A stretch of 64,000 bases of DNA, from assembly GCA_033220425.1 (NCBI GenBank), contig CM065652.1:3782001-3846000 (forward strand), read 5' to 3'. A program made the position numbers and the translations under genes. Below the pieces are notes generated by a model. The model saw only the letters and a list, made by a program, of their open reading frames with translations. It searched no databases and was not told where the DNA came from. Positions 43,245 through 54,223 of this stretch are shown here, one piece after another. Position 1 is the first letter of the stretch. Every line of letters starts with the position of its first letter. The stretch comes from Lepraria neglecta (lineage: Eukaryota > Ascomycota > Lecanoromycetes > Lecanorales > Stereocaulaceae).

Positions 43245-44405
43245 CGCGAACACGTGGTGAGAAGATGTTTGCTGTTCTGTCTCAAGCTACAAGTACCGTC
43301 ATTTGATCTTTTGAGGTTCGGGACAGTCTTGTTCCAAGGCCGAATCTGGAACATTCCGGAGGACGGATTCAGCGTAGTTGGTTGAATCAGATTGATTCAG
43401 TGCCAGGAGACAAAGAATTTATAACTCCCAAAACGGCGCGAGTTTTGAGGATTCATAATTGCAAGGTCAGTGAACTGATCCGTGAAATGGAATAATTTGT
43501 CACTAAAGAAGAGGCCTGGTGTGATCAGGTAGCTTTGAGACAATTCACTTCCACGTGTTTCCAGGCCACAAAGAATTGCACGTCGGTGAATTGAGGATAG
43601 AGAAGTGAGGAGACGCTCCATATTAATTCTATTCACTGTAGGAGTGAACAAAACCTTATGTTTACTGTATCTTCCCTTTCCGCCTTGGAGATACATCCAT
43701 GACGACCTCCAACAGAGCAATGCATATCCAGAGAAGATGCCTAACTAGGTAGGCTCCTGATCCCAAATCACTTACATTTGCTCTTGGTCTGGCAAATGGC
43801 ACAAGACTGCCGTGAAACGAGCTTAGGTCAGCTTCACGTTTGCAAGGCGGCTTGCTGCAATCAGCACCCGCTGGATGACGAGCAATCCTAGTGTCTACTA
43901 ATATTCGCCATTCTTCCAGACTTAGGCACTCGCCCTCCCACAAAGGCTACCGCCGCATGACATCTTTCGCTTCGTTTCAAACAAAGCGGGTAGGAGCACT
44001 CATTTTGCTTCTTGCAATCGTGTCTTGGCACCAGGTCCATCCTTTCAGGTCCGGAATACTAATAATGTGACTCTCAGATAGTTAGGAGAGTTTTCAAAGA
44101 CAATATGACACTCATCAGTCTCCTTCAGGAAGCACAAACCAGTTGAGATGGAAACAGAACGAGCAATGAGCGCCTGGTCGATACCGCTAATGCGCGCCAA
44201 GACCTCTAGCTTCTCCCCTCTTTCGTAACCTCGAGACCTTCTCCAGCTTTGCCAGCACCAGTGTCGCTAGGAAGTTCTTGTGCCAACGCCCTGAGATGCA
44301 GGTACTAGGCGACATGGACCATGTCCTGTTCCAAGTATTGTACTGCCACCTGCTCAAACGTGGTCTGCTCCCGAAGGATGCGGACCGCCTCGATCCTTCA
44401 GCCGG
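43245..44405. other. Intergenic, with a coding-like stretch next to the transposon
   Basis: Mostly featureless. From about 44192 to 44405 the plus strand keeps an open frame without a start (LFRNLETFSSFASTSVARKF, then VLGDMDHVLFQVLYCHLLKR) that ends exactly at the transposon insertion point. This may be part of an older gene cut by the element. It is too short to identify. Confidence 0.35.
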
Positions 44406-44407
44406 TA

Positions 44408-44495
44408 TCGTAGATCCGAAAAACCTGTTGTAGCGTGGTTTTTTAGTTATCGATTGGCGCGCGCACACACCAAAATCTGAACAAAGTCGGCTTTT
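44408..44495 (+). repeat. Left terminal inverted repeat, 88 bp
   Basis: It starts TCGTAGATCCGAAAAACCTG and ends AAGTCGGCTTTT. It is the exact reverse complement of 48366-48453 and is preceded by TA. Confidence 0.95.
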
Positions 44496-44591
44496 TACTA
44501 GATCTCCATCACCAGTAGTCAGAATCGTTCCTAAATGGGCAAAAGTGAAGCTCTTGGCATAGTGTTGCTTTTGCCCCCATAAACGGAGCTC

Positions 44592-45681
44592 TTGCCCGCG
44601 CTGTCGCTGCCTACCACCCTCGCCGCCGCCAAAATGCCACCCCCACTAGGCTCTCAGACACGTTTCGATATCGAGCACTATCTCGACCGCGGTGATACAG
44701 TCAAAGATATAGTAGACCGTACTGGTGTGACTCAACAGCAGATCTCCAAGATGAAGCGGAACCTGGAGGCGTGGGGGACGGTCGTTGCCCCATATATGGT
44801 GCAGGGCCGTCCCCGCCTTCTCACTGAAGTAATGGAGAAAGCCCTGACTGATTGGCTGGATGAAAAGCCACTGTCTTATCTCTTTGAAATGGTATATTTT
44901 CTATACGATATGTATAGTCTGACGCTCGGCGAGTCTACTATTCATGACACCCTGCGGCGATGTAATTGGTCACATAAAAAAGTAAGCCTCGCCTCCCATT
45001 AATATAAGGTATAGCCTGACTTACTTATTAACGTCTGGACAGGCTTCCCACCGAGCTTCTCAGCGAGACCAGCGCGAGCGCGATGAATGGAAAGCAAAGC
45101 TATGTAGCTGGACCGCAAATCAGCTGATATTTCTGGATGAGACCGCGTCCCATGAGCGTACCGCTGATAGGAAGTTTGGCTGGTCTCGTCTTGGTGCAGA
45201 GGTAGGGGTAAATACGCTATTCAAAAGATCAAAGAGGTGGTCAGTTCTTCCTGCATATACGGTGGATGGATATATTGCCTGGACCACTATCCATGGTTCT
45301 CTCACCGAGACTTTATTCAATGATTTTGTACGCAATAAGGTTCTCCCACAGTGTACCCCTGCAGCACTAGGAGGGCCTCGTTCAGTGCTTATCCTTGACA
45401 ATGCATCTATCCACCACTCGCAGGAATTAGTGGATATGTGCGAGGCTGCAGGCGTTACATTAGCTTATCTTCCACCGTACTCACCAGACTATAACCCCAT
45501 TGAGACCTCATTTGCTATCCTTAAGGGGTGGCTTAAAAGGAATGGTTATCTTATTGACGTATATGGTCCTGAGCCGGCAGACTTTGAGAGATTTTTGAAT
45601 GATGCGGTAAGGGCGCAGGGCGACCTTGCTGACCATGGGGCACTATTTCGAGCAGCGGGCATATATTATGAAGGGCGGTAA
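44592..45681 (+). CDS. DDE (DD34E) transposase, Tc1/mariner superfamily
   Basis: Two exons (44592-44981 and 45043-45681) with a 61-bp intron give 342 aa, or 328 aa from the second Met at 44634, which may be the true start. The N-terminal part holds a helix-turn-helix (DIVDRTGVTQQQISKMKRNL) for binding the terminal repeats. The catalytic triad is visible: D162 in LIFLDET, D249 in LILDNASIHHS and E284 in YSPDYNPIETSF. The second Asp and the Glu are separated by 34 residues, the DD34E spacing of Tc1-type enzymes. The enzyme cuts at the element's ends and joins them to a TA target in the nucleus. All catalytic residues and the frame are intact, so the protein is probably active. Confidence 0.93.
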
Positions 45682-45799
45682 AAAATAGCTAAATAGCAGA
45701 GAGATCTATATATAGACGGCGGGCTTAATGGAATTGCAATTAGAAAAGTGCTTTTGATTGGTAGTTGGCAAATAAGATATATATATGTGTGCAATTATC

Positions 45800-48289
45800 T
45801 TATTGACGTCGATATGACTCGTAGCCTGCTTTTTCTCGCTCCCACTGCTGAGTCTCGATACTCTGTATAATCGCATTCTCGCTAAGGGGCCGCTGAGTCT
45901 CTAGCATATCGTCGTCGTCGCTGCTACCTGACTTATAATCGTCATCTGCTCCATAGTTCTTTGGCGCATAGTACTGCGGCGATAATGGCTTCCCCGTCTT
46001 ATCCTGAGTCGTTGCTTGAGACGCAGGTACCTGGACCTGAGCAGATGGCGGCGGTGAGGATGTTATATCAAACGGTGAAGCTTTTGTAGTACCTGCTAAA
46101 GTAAAGATATTAGCAAAATTAATTGATTGTGCTCTATACAGCCTTCTCCAACTGCCAAGCCAAAAAAACACGAATTCCAGCGTATTATTTCACCTAGTTG
46201 CAGATCACCCGTGTATTTAATAACTAAGCACTGCCAAATCTTATGTAATAAAACGATAGCGCAGAAGCTAAAATCTGTAATATTTAGCGGCGGAGAAAGC
46301 CGCACAGCTAAAAGATTGCCATATATTCAACCGCCAAAATACCACTTATAAATAGAAATTAACGGTGGAATAAAAGCAGAACGACTGACATTGACGACTG
46401 GCAGATTTCTGCTTCTCATAAGCCTGATATTTACTGGCAAGTCGAGCGAGATGATGCCCAACTCCAGGTTTAATATCCATAGAATCCCAATAAGCCTTAT
46501 GCCCTAAGCCCTTCATTTCCTGTTGGATAGACTGAATCGATATATAAGCTTCTTCTAGAACATGTCCAGCGTGCTCAAAAGCTTCTTTTTTTGCCCCTGT
46601 CCAGGTGTTTTCTATATTGCAAAGCCATGAGATATATCCAGCCCAATCTTCAGTAGTCACAGGGCTACTTGGCCTTAATACGTCAGCGTCAGGAAGATGC
46701 GATAAAGCGCGCGACCTGGAAGAAGACGCCGTGTAGCAAGGACGCGGTAATAGTGGAGGAGATGGCGTACGAGCAGGCGTAGGCGCTGGTGCTGGCGCTG
46801 GCGCTGGCGTTGGCGTTAGATGAGGTGTCGGTGAAGCTGGGATATCGTCGCCAATGAGCTTTCCCATAAGCTTCAGCGTTGCTAGCTTAAAAGCTCTGTC
46901 CATATACTTCTCATCCATGACGTCTGTGGCTGCTGGGGCAGGTGTTATTGGCGGTAGGACCTCCTCCTGCTTCTTGCGATCCTTGGTCCCGTGGGGAATC
47001 TGACGTCTCAGCCTTGCGTTGATATGGAAATTAGGAGGAGGGGTGCTTGGTGTAGCAGTGTTGGTGTTGATACATTGAACCCAGGCACGAATGTGAGGTC
47101 CATCGAGAGCATAATGCTTGCCATCCTGCAGTAAGCACTGTCCACCGGCGCTATTTGGACAACTGGGCGAAGTGCATTTGTGGGCTGCTATCAACGCAAG
47201 CTCATGCTGATCGACCAAAGCTTGTTGTTGAGTCTTGAGTAGATCTACCCGCAGTGTTTTAGCCTGGGACTGCTGTGCCTTTATTTGCGACTGTGTTGGA
47301 GGTATAGACGGTAGCATAGACGCTGGAAGAATACCGTTATGAGTACGAGCAAAGAAGAATTCAACACCGACTTTAAAAGTCAGTATTGCATTCTTCTTGG
47401 GACGACTTTCGTGTCTGAGCTGCATCAGACTCAGGACCTTCTTTTGCCAAATGGAGTCCAGCTCGCCATCTTTCATATTTATGGTACTAGTAGATTTGCC
47501 AGCTGTATTACCTACCTTCAAATCTGCCCTGATTGCAACCGTATAGCAGCTCTTTCCCTCGCTATCTGCATGCTCCCGACCCATTGGATGAAGCCTGTTG
47601 TACCAGGCTTCCCAATCCAGGCGTCCCGCGGCTCCCATAGTATGTGTAGTGGAGTCTCTGAATAGCTCAATCTTCTCGAAATGGACCCACCATTCCACCG
47701 AATAACCAACTGCTTTGAATTCGTCCCATATAGCAGTGCGAGCTACAGCTGCTCGTCTTGATTCTTCCTCAGTACATGCCTTCTGATAGCGCTCCTTCCC
47801 CCCAGGCGATAGCTCTAGAGAGCTGAGTTCTCCAGAGGTGTTTTGTGAGTCCATATTCAGGGTATGGTAGTATTTCTCATAAAAGCTCTGGTGCTCCAGC
47901 CTGCGGGCTTCTTCCTGCGCAGCAGCTATAGCGTCTTCTTCATTATCCTGCTCAATCTGAGCGTCCCAGTATCTCTGTCCAGCGGCGGCGACAGCGGTAG
48001 CGGATTTAGATAAGGGCGCCTTTTGTAATTTGGCTAGTGGGGGCTTCTTTGGTTTGGGCGCTTTGCTTGGACGCCTGGGGGCAGGCTTGGGGGCAGGCTT
48101 TTTGCGGGCTGCTGGGGGCTTCGGAGTCGCAGAGGGTGGTGCTGTAGACGGCAGTGTGGGGAGACCACGGCGGCGAGTCGTCATGGGGGGGGGGAGGGTG
48201 GTTTCTGGAGGCATAGTGGGGGTCGACAGCGAGGTTGGACGTCGGCGGGGTGGCAGATAGGGCTGCAACCCTGGGGGCGACAGCAACAC
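45800..48289 (-). CDS. Transposon-borne accessory protein, 730 aa, unknown
   Basis: Two exons (48289-46390 and 46092-45800) join across a 297-bp intron to 730 aa; internal Met codons (residues 26 and 36) are alternative starts. The first 90 residues are Pro/Lys/Arg-rich (KKPAPKPAPRRPSKAPKPKK), likely a nuclear, DNA-contacting tail. A charged helix with WDAQIEQDNEEDAIAAAQEE follows, then a globular region (WDEFKAVGYSVEWWVHFEKI, AILTFKVGVEFFFARTHNG). A Cys/His cluster is laid out C372, C377, C385, H392, H399, C406 (KCTSPSCPNSAGGQC), resembling a zinc-binding module. There is a PAPAPAPAP run near 500 and an Asp-rich tail (SGSSDDDDML). I do not recognise the family. Its place inside the inverted repeats, convergent with the transposase, says it travels with the element; a role in transposition or its control is inference. 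Confidence 0.8.
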
Positions 48290-48365
48290 TACGCTAGAAG
48301 CCTCACAATTGCCTGTTTAGGAAGCTTTTTATATGTATATTTGGTGCGATAATCGATTTATATGC

Positions 48366-48453
48366 AAAAGCCGACTTTGTTCAGATTTTGGTGTGTGCGC
48401 GCGCCAATCGATAACTAAAAAACCACGCTACAACAGGTTTTTCGGATCTACGA
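48366..48453 (-). repeat. Right terminal inverted repeat, 88 bp
   Basis: An exact inverted copy of the left repeat, followed by TA at 48454-48455. Confidence 0.95.
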
Positions 48454-48654
48454 TAATCCCTCATTCCATTGGCTACTAGATACTCTACGACTCGAGGAGC
48501 TGAGCTCTTGGAACAGTGGGCTCCATGATATTCCGTGATAGGTACCTCGTGGAAGCCTACACATAGCTTCATATCCCTGCCCATTCCTTTTATTGCCTAC
48601 TTCTCTTAGTTGCTCTGAAGTTTGTTCCTTGTCAGCACGTTAACCTCTTTGAAG

Positions 48655-50120
48655 ATGGAAATCCACATGTTACTATGTTTCCTGTTCGTCTGCTCGACCG
48701 CTGCTGTTGTTGCTTGTAAGTCTCTGCCAGTCGACAATCCAAACTACATATTGGACGCGCTCAACTCGACCTCTCATGGCACAATACCTTCACCCTAGCG
48801 CATGGTCCTAAAGCTTGATTGCCCAGGTTGCCCAATATACGATCCGTTATGGGACACCGATGAGACGGCACTAGTCAGTCGCTGACTCTCCTTCAATGTG
48901 CCGTACTGACTTGGCCAAAACCTACAGGTCTAAGACTTCACAATCAATGGCTCATCACCCCAAATCCTACTGGATGACGGCATCTTCTATCCACCCGGCA
49001 ATCAATGAGGCTTTACCCCTATCACTGCGCACGTGGCTCCACCTGTCCCTTGGACCACCACGATCGACTCCTACATCGACGCGCCTAATACCTACGAAAA
49101 AGTAGGCTTAGGCGGCATTGTTCAGACTTTCCCAGTCCAGAATGAGCATGGGCGGAATCTCACGAGTATATGGTTCACGACTATATCGTATGGGACTACA
49201 AGGAGGAATCAATTCGACAATCATTACTCGAATATAAGCATTATGCAAATGTTCCTCTTGCAGACACCGCACGAGGAGAGCAAGTATTTGAAGAGGGGAA
49301 TGGATGGCACGGAAAAGATGGACTGGACGCTGGAATGGTGGCAGATAATGCCGATGTCAATGCTTTTCGATATGCAAAACCAGACCATGCCAGAGACCAT
49401 GTCGCTGCTGTCAGGGTTGAAGAATAAGCTACTGGGGATAGAGGAACCTGAACGCGAAGGTGTGAAGCCCGAGACTAGCATTGGAGAGAGGTATGGTTTC
49501 ATGAGCGATTGTTGGGGCTTAGCGGTAGTCGTTATCTCGCTACAGTGGGACTGTGGGTTAGTGTGTCTCATGATCAGGCGCTGTTTCAGCCATGCGCCAT
49601 GACCATGGGCCATAGCGAGAGATCCGTGCTTCCTGAGAGCACTATTTGTATGAGCATCCCACCAGCAGTTGGCTCTTCAATCGAATTCATCTCTTTCAGA
49701 GCCATAGCAGTTCTTTCCCGCCCACCCGCACCTTATACATAGCCTATATATAGCCTATCTACACTCCAGGTCTATGCCGCCTAGGCATGGGAGTTTTCTA
49801 GCGCTGGGGCACCTGTTATGGCCTTTCTAGGCTTGCTAGCCCTGGCGTTGGACCGCCCAAGCATCTATTTACATATCCACTTGTGCCGGTGTGTATAGCT
49901 TCAGGAGTGAGAACACTAACTTGGATTTCTCATTGCAATCGCTGCTGCTGCTATTGGTGTCTGTCTTGCGTGGCCTATGGTCTTGGCATGGTCATTTATA
50001 TCTAGTCCTGGCGATTAGACAAGTAAGGCGAAAGAGGATGAAGAGGAAGGGCCGCTGCTGGAAGGTGAGGATAGAGAAATTGAGTAAGCATAGTGCGGCA
50101 GACGTCCTTCGTGGGTGGTG
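48655..50120 (+). pseudogene. Decayed single-pass membrane protein, DUF7728-like
   Basis: A signal-peptide-like start (MEIHMLLCFLFVCSTAAVVA) sits next to a GTAAGT donor. After it comes the Cys motif LKLDCPGCPIYDPLWD, typical of fungal DUF7728-type proteins. Then follow a TAA, DFTINGSSPQILLDDGIFYP, a TGA, and the long segment HVAPPVPWTTTIDSYIDAPN to IGERYGFMSDCWGLAVVVIS. Further down (49920-50090) are a membrane helix (AIAAAAIGVCLAWPMVLAW), a TAG and an acidic tail (EDEEEGPLLEGEDREIE). At least three stops interrupt the order of domains even after allowing introns. Function of intact relatives is unknown. It begins 200 bp from the transposon. Confidence 0.55.
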
Positions 50121-50818
50121 AAGCGTACATCAAGTTCTGTTCTTTCCTAGCTCACCCAATGGCCCAATCGAGTTTCTTGTCACGCATGTAGTGCTGAGAT
50201 TCCCCTTTGTTGACCTTTTGTGCGTCAATGTAATGTATGTTTCTTGATTTGGCTTTGTGTTCTCACAATGAGCCTATTGTTCTCAAGTTATTCAAGTACA
50301 CGCAATGTCCACGGCCCATTAATCTTCTCGTAAAGCCCCTTTTCACACCAAATCACCTCTGCTAAGCTACTAATAGATCGCTAAGTGCATATACCCCCAA
50401 TCATAGACGCACAATCAGACTTGTTAGCCATTCTTCAACCTTCAACCATTTTGACTCTGCCATAGGACTTTGGCAGACAGTGCCAGCGCTGCTCTTGCAC
50501 CCCGGACATGTCCGTCGAGGACCCGAAGATGCCGCTAGCATTGTCAAACCCCTTTGATCTCCTCAAAACTATCAGAAGCCCTGGGCCTTGAAATTTGGCA
50601 CGCTTCCAGCAAACATCTGTCAATGCTTGGTCTGTTTCGGAGTAAGTGCACCATTGACAATCTTCACACATTATTCCAAACGCTGGAAGCATTGCCCAAG
50701 TTGCAAACAATCAAATTGAACCCTGCACCAATACCTCAAAGAACACGAGATCCAATTTGGGTATCCAAACACACACCAGATCGATGACCTTCCGGACAAT
50801 CAGGAAATTGCAGACAGT
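50121..50818. other. Intergenic or decayed 5' part of the next gene
   Basis: A frame at 50554-50787 (LEALPKLQTIKLNPAPIPQ) looks protein-like and may belong to the decayed gene that follows. No start is supported. Confidence 0.35.
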
Positions 50819-52235
50819 ATGGATAGCGACATAGAAACATCCGCAGTCGCAGGCTATCTTGCCAATTTGAAGAGGGTCATCGATGGAGGTAGATTCTCGC
50901 TAATATCAGTTGATAAAGGCCAAGATCACCCTTCAAAGCCTCGAGACTATTTCGTTCTTACACGAAAACGCCCTGAAATAATTCACCAGATTGCGTCCAT
51001 TAGTTGGAGTCCGGTCTGGAGCTGGAACAATTTAAATCATGCCATAGAGTGGCTTGCTGTCTTTCACAACAATAACAACCTCTCGGCCACCTTCACAGAT
51101 ATTCCAGAGTGTCGCAACTTGTTCCAGGAGCTTGCAAGAGCAAATTAGCCTGTATCTTTGGAGCTGCGTAGCCAAGCTGGCTGGCCTCAGCATGGCGCTT
51201 TCATTGCCAGGCGCTGGGATGGTAGCTACCCGATCTCTACCGACAGTGATGACCCGGATGAGGAAGGCTATGAGAGCTCCAATTACCAACAAAACAGTGT
51301 CAACGAAGATGACATGGATGGAGGCATACGATGATATGGCCGAGGACATCCTCGATGCTGACGGCGATATAAGACCGAATTTCCTACCTCTCGCGGACTG
51401 GCCTTCACCTGATACATTGCCTCGAATATGTCAACAGCCTATCGTAACGCAATTCCCAGCAGTATAGGAGCAGCCAACTGCGATTCAACAGTAGATTACA
51501 TCATTTCTATAAAATTTTGTAGTAGCGCAATAGCAAGAAGTGTTGCAACCGCCGCAGAAGCGACGTCGGCCCAGCTATAGCAACAGCGGTGACCATTCCC
51601 CTGACACTGAGCCTGACGACGCAGGACAAGAGATACCCCGGTCTATATGGCGATTGAACGACATCGGAGACCTTGTAGACGACCTCCGCATAATCTGGAG
51701 CGAGTCCTTCGCCGAAACCGTCGAGATAATGCACAACTGTGAGCAAAACTGTTATCGTCACCACAACGTCAAACACGCCGACGCCCAAAAACAGTACCGA
51801 ATCAATCTACAGACGCGCTTATATAAAGAAGCTACATACATATCCCTCTTCTTCCGCCGTATAGCCATCGAATTCCCGAAGCTAACTCGACTGGCGTCGT
51901 TCATTCCTGTGGCGCTGTATCCTTTACAAGATCAGATATTTATAGATAAAGTACTCCCTGGGACAGGGTGGCGTGTCAAGCATTACGGCTCTGGTGGTGG
52001 CGATCCGGAGAATCGAGAGGGTGATTATGAGGAGGAAGCGTATCGAGAGCTTAGTAGTGAGCTGTGTCCGTTCATACATCGCATTTTTGCGAGGTCGTAT
52101 CCGACTGAGGATCCGGCGTGTAGCGTTGTTCATGATGAAGAGTGGCATGTCACGAAACGACCGGAGGTCGATCTGGGTGGTGATGAGTATTATAGTGTGG
52201 ATGAGAATTTGACGGTGCCTTTGCGAAAGGCTTGA
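50819..52235 (+). pseudogene. Decayed unrecognised gene (possibly F-box-like)
   Basis: Two substantial protein-like parts lie in different frames. The first, 50819-51148, starts MDSDIETSAVAGYLANLKRV and continues SISWSPVWSWNNLNHAIEWL to a TAG, after which the same frame remains protein-like up to NEDDMDGGIR. The second, 51540-52235, has no ATG at its start and contains RRIAIEFPKLTRLASFIPVA, GTGWRVKHYGSGGGDPEN, CPFIHRIFARSYPTEDPACS and a clean stop. The lack of a start for the 231-residue part, plus the upstream stops, suggests one gene broken by at least two stops and a frame change. An intact shorter gene in the second part, beginning at an internal ATG, cannot be excluded. No function is assigned. 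Confidence 0.45.
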
Positions 52236-52908
52236 GCAGAGGGGTTTTGAGGGTAGAGTGGTGAGCTTGGGTGGTGAGCTTAGATGGTGAGAATGCTTCA
52301 CAGTGGCCTGAGATGGCTTGTGCAGAGCGGATATGTCCCAAGGGTAGCGAGTGTACTACTCCTTAAATTTATTCTTTGACACATTCTCTGCTCCGATAGC
52401 CAGTACTTCGGAGGATATCGAACTCAGTTGCCTGTGACAATGTCAAAGACCTAAAGCACTGTACCCCAAGAATGGTAGATTCGCATCCTGACGAGAGCAG
52501 AAAAGTGAGACAGACACTGATGCTTCTGAACTCGCGTCGTACGCGTCCTTGGGATGTCGAACCTCCATGACGCTATTGCTGAGCTAGTACAATCTCCTGA
52601 GTCTATAATGCCTTAAGGATAACACGGAGTCGTCCAATGCTAGTAAGCCTGATATCGTGCAGCCTCAAGATTCTTGAACTCCTTCGATTCCAACGCCACC
52701 CAGAGATGCATGTCTGACCAATATTCAACGTCACTGCCATGCTAAATATGCTCACAAATCAACGCCATGAGACATCCGTCACTAGCCAAAGGTGCCTAAT
52801 ATAGTGTTGCGAAACTCCAATAAAATCATGGGCTAAATGGCCACATTACACGAGCCCTCGATACTCCTCGATCCGATCTTCTCTTGATGACTGTATGTCA
52901 CAGTTAGC
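52236..52908. other. Intergenic, no supported gene
   Basis: About 670 bp between convergent 3' ends; nothing recognised. Confidence 0.5.
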
Positions 52909-54223
52909 TCAGACGCTTCTATCAGGCAAGGCAGATAAAATCACCGGCTCCCAATGCGTCGAAAGATCATGCTGGACTCTTATCTTCTGTCCATCAGCAG
53001 GATCATGAAGCGGCAACAAGTCTTCATCTTGGTTTTGCATGTTGTTGGTCCCATGCACGCTTTCTCTCCCAGTCCCCCCAATGTACGTTCTCATGCCTGT
53101 CAGGGTTGCTCCAGGAATAGGTAATAATTCGCAAGCTTCTTTGCCGGACGATTTATTCGTTAATGATGCTTTGACTCCCACGTACCAAGATCTTTTCGGT
53201 GGGGACTGATCACGCGAGTTGTGTTGGATGAAGAATGAACGGAAGGCCGATAGGCATACTATGATGATGGCGACCATGGCTTCCACGTACTGCCAATAGA
53301 TCTCCCACACCACGTCGATTGTACTGGAACCAGGGACATGAAGTCCAGAGATCTGGGTGATCACAACGGTAATTATAACAGCTGACAGACACAGAGAGAG
53401 GCCGAGAAAGATCTTCGTCCGAAGTTTGATCTGGACTTTCCTCAGAAAGGTCACGGGTATAGCGATGACTAGAAAACAAGGTCAGCTTGTGTCATCTATC
53501 CCCGAACAATGATCACAATTGCCATACTTGCTAAGTCAGTGGTAACGTCCAAGAAGGCCAGGATACCATAAAGGGCGATGGTGGTCGCATTTACGTCGCT
53601 GGCACAGCTTACTGTGAAGACTATCAGCGACCATGCTACTTCAGACCAGGGTATCCATACAAGCTCTCTCGTCAAAATAAGCACACGAAGCATAAATGCC
53701 CACAAAGCCGGCAACCCATGTGACCGCCGCCACACCCACCACACACCACCAATATATTTCCAGTTTTCGAATTCGACGGATAAGCTGCTTGAAGAAGGAC
53801 AAGAAACTAAACTTGATCGCGAAGACGATGGTGAAGGAAAGAGAATTGAAGACATCGCTGTACAAATGGAATTTTAAAGTCGCGGCGTCAACTTCTTCCT
53901 GTGTCGTGCCAGGTGGTACACGGTCCTCGAGATGTGCTTGCAGGAAGAACACGGAATCCAAAAACTGGACTAACAACCCGATGCACACAGCGGCAAGCAG
54001 TACTGCAAATAGGAGGAAGCCATCATCGATGAACAGCCGCTTTTGGTAATGTACCCGGAGGATTGTGCGGGTGATAGCTGTAAGGATAGCGATAATGAAT
54101 AGCGCAACGGAGGAGGCCTAAAAAGGTTAGCTAAGCCGGCGTCGTTGAGATCTGTGGCTAAGAAGGCACACTTACGAGAAACGCGTCCTTGGGTATCCTG
54201 CCATAGTCATATATTGAGAGCAT
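52909..54223 (-). CDS. PTH11-like (fungal rhodopsin-type) integral membrane protein
   Basis: Four exons (54223-54176, 54117-53661, 53611-53528, 53468-52909) give a clean 382-aa protein. Introns are 58, 49 and 59 bp. It has seven hydrophobic segments: one after the short first exon (VALFIIAILTAITRTIL), FLLFAVLLAAVCIGLLV, FSLTIVFAIKFSFLSFF-like, WWCVVGVAAVTWVAG, TTIALYGILAFLDVTTDLAI, IFLGLSLCLSAVIITVVI and VWEIYWQYVEAMVAIIIVCL. Family hallmarks are the DDGF motif after TM1, LIRRIRKLEIYWW, DVTTDLAIIAIPV and the cytoplasmic tail with polar sequence. PTH11-type proteins are plasma-membrane, GPCR-like sensors, some needed for surface recognition in pathogens. Exon 3 was fixed by the join into LAIIAIPVTFLRKVQI. 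The ligand is unknown. Confidence 0.88.

Larger units (their letters stand above)
44408..48453 (+). mobile_element. Tc1/mariner-type DNA transposon with an extra gene
   Basis: The element is 4046 bp, bounded by 88-bp terminal inverted repeats that are identical base for base (44408-44495 and 48366-48453), beginning TCGTAGATCC. Both ends are flanked by TA (44406-44407, 48454-48455), the target-site duplication of the Tc1/mariner/pogo superfamily. Inside are a spliced transposase on the plus strand (44592-45681) and a second spliced gene on the minus strand (45800-48289); they converge with a 118-bp gap. The perfect repeats and intact frames point to a young, perhaps still mobile copy. Most Tc1/mariner elements are 1.3-2.5 kb with one gene, so the second gene makes this one unusually large. 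Confidence 0.93.

Noticed and set aside
47339-47665. 108-aa plus-strand frame
   Set aside because: It lies inside and antisense to the well-supported transposon accessory gene.
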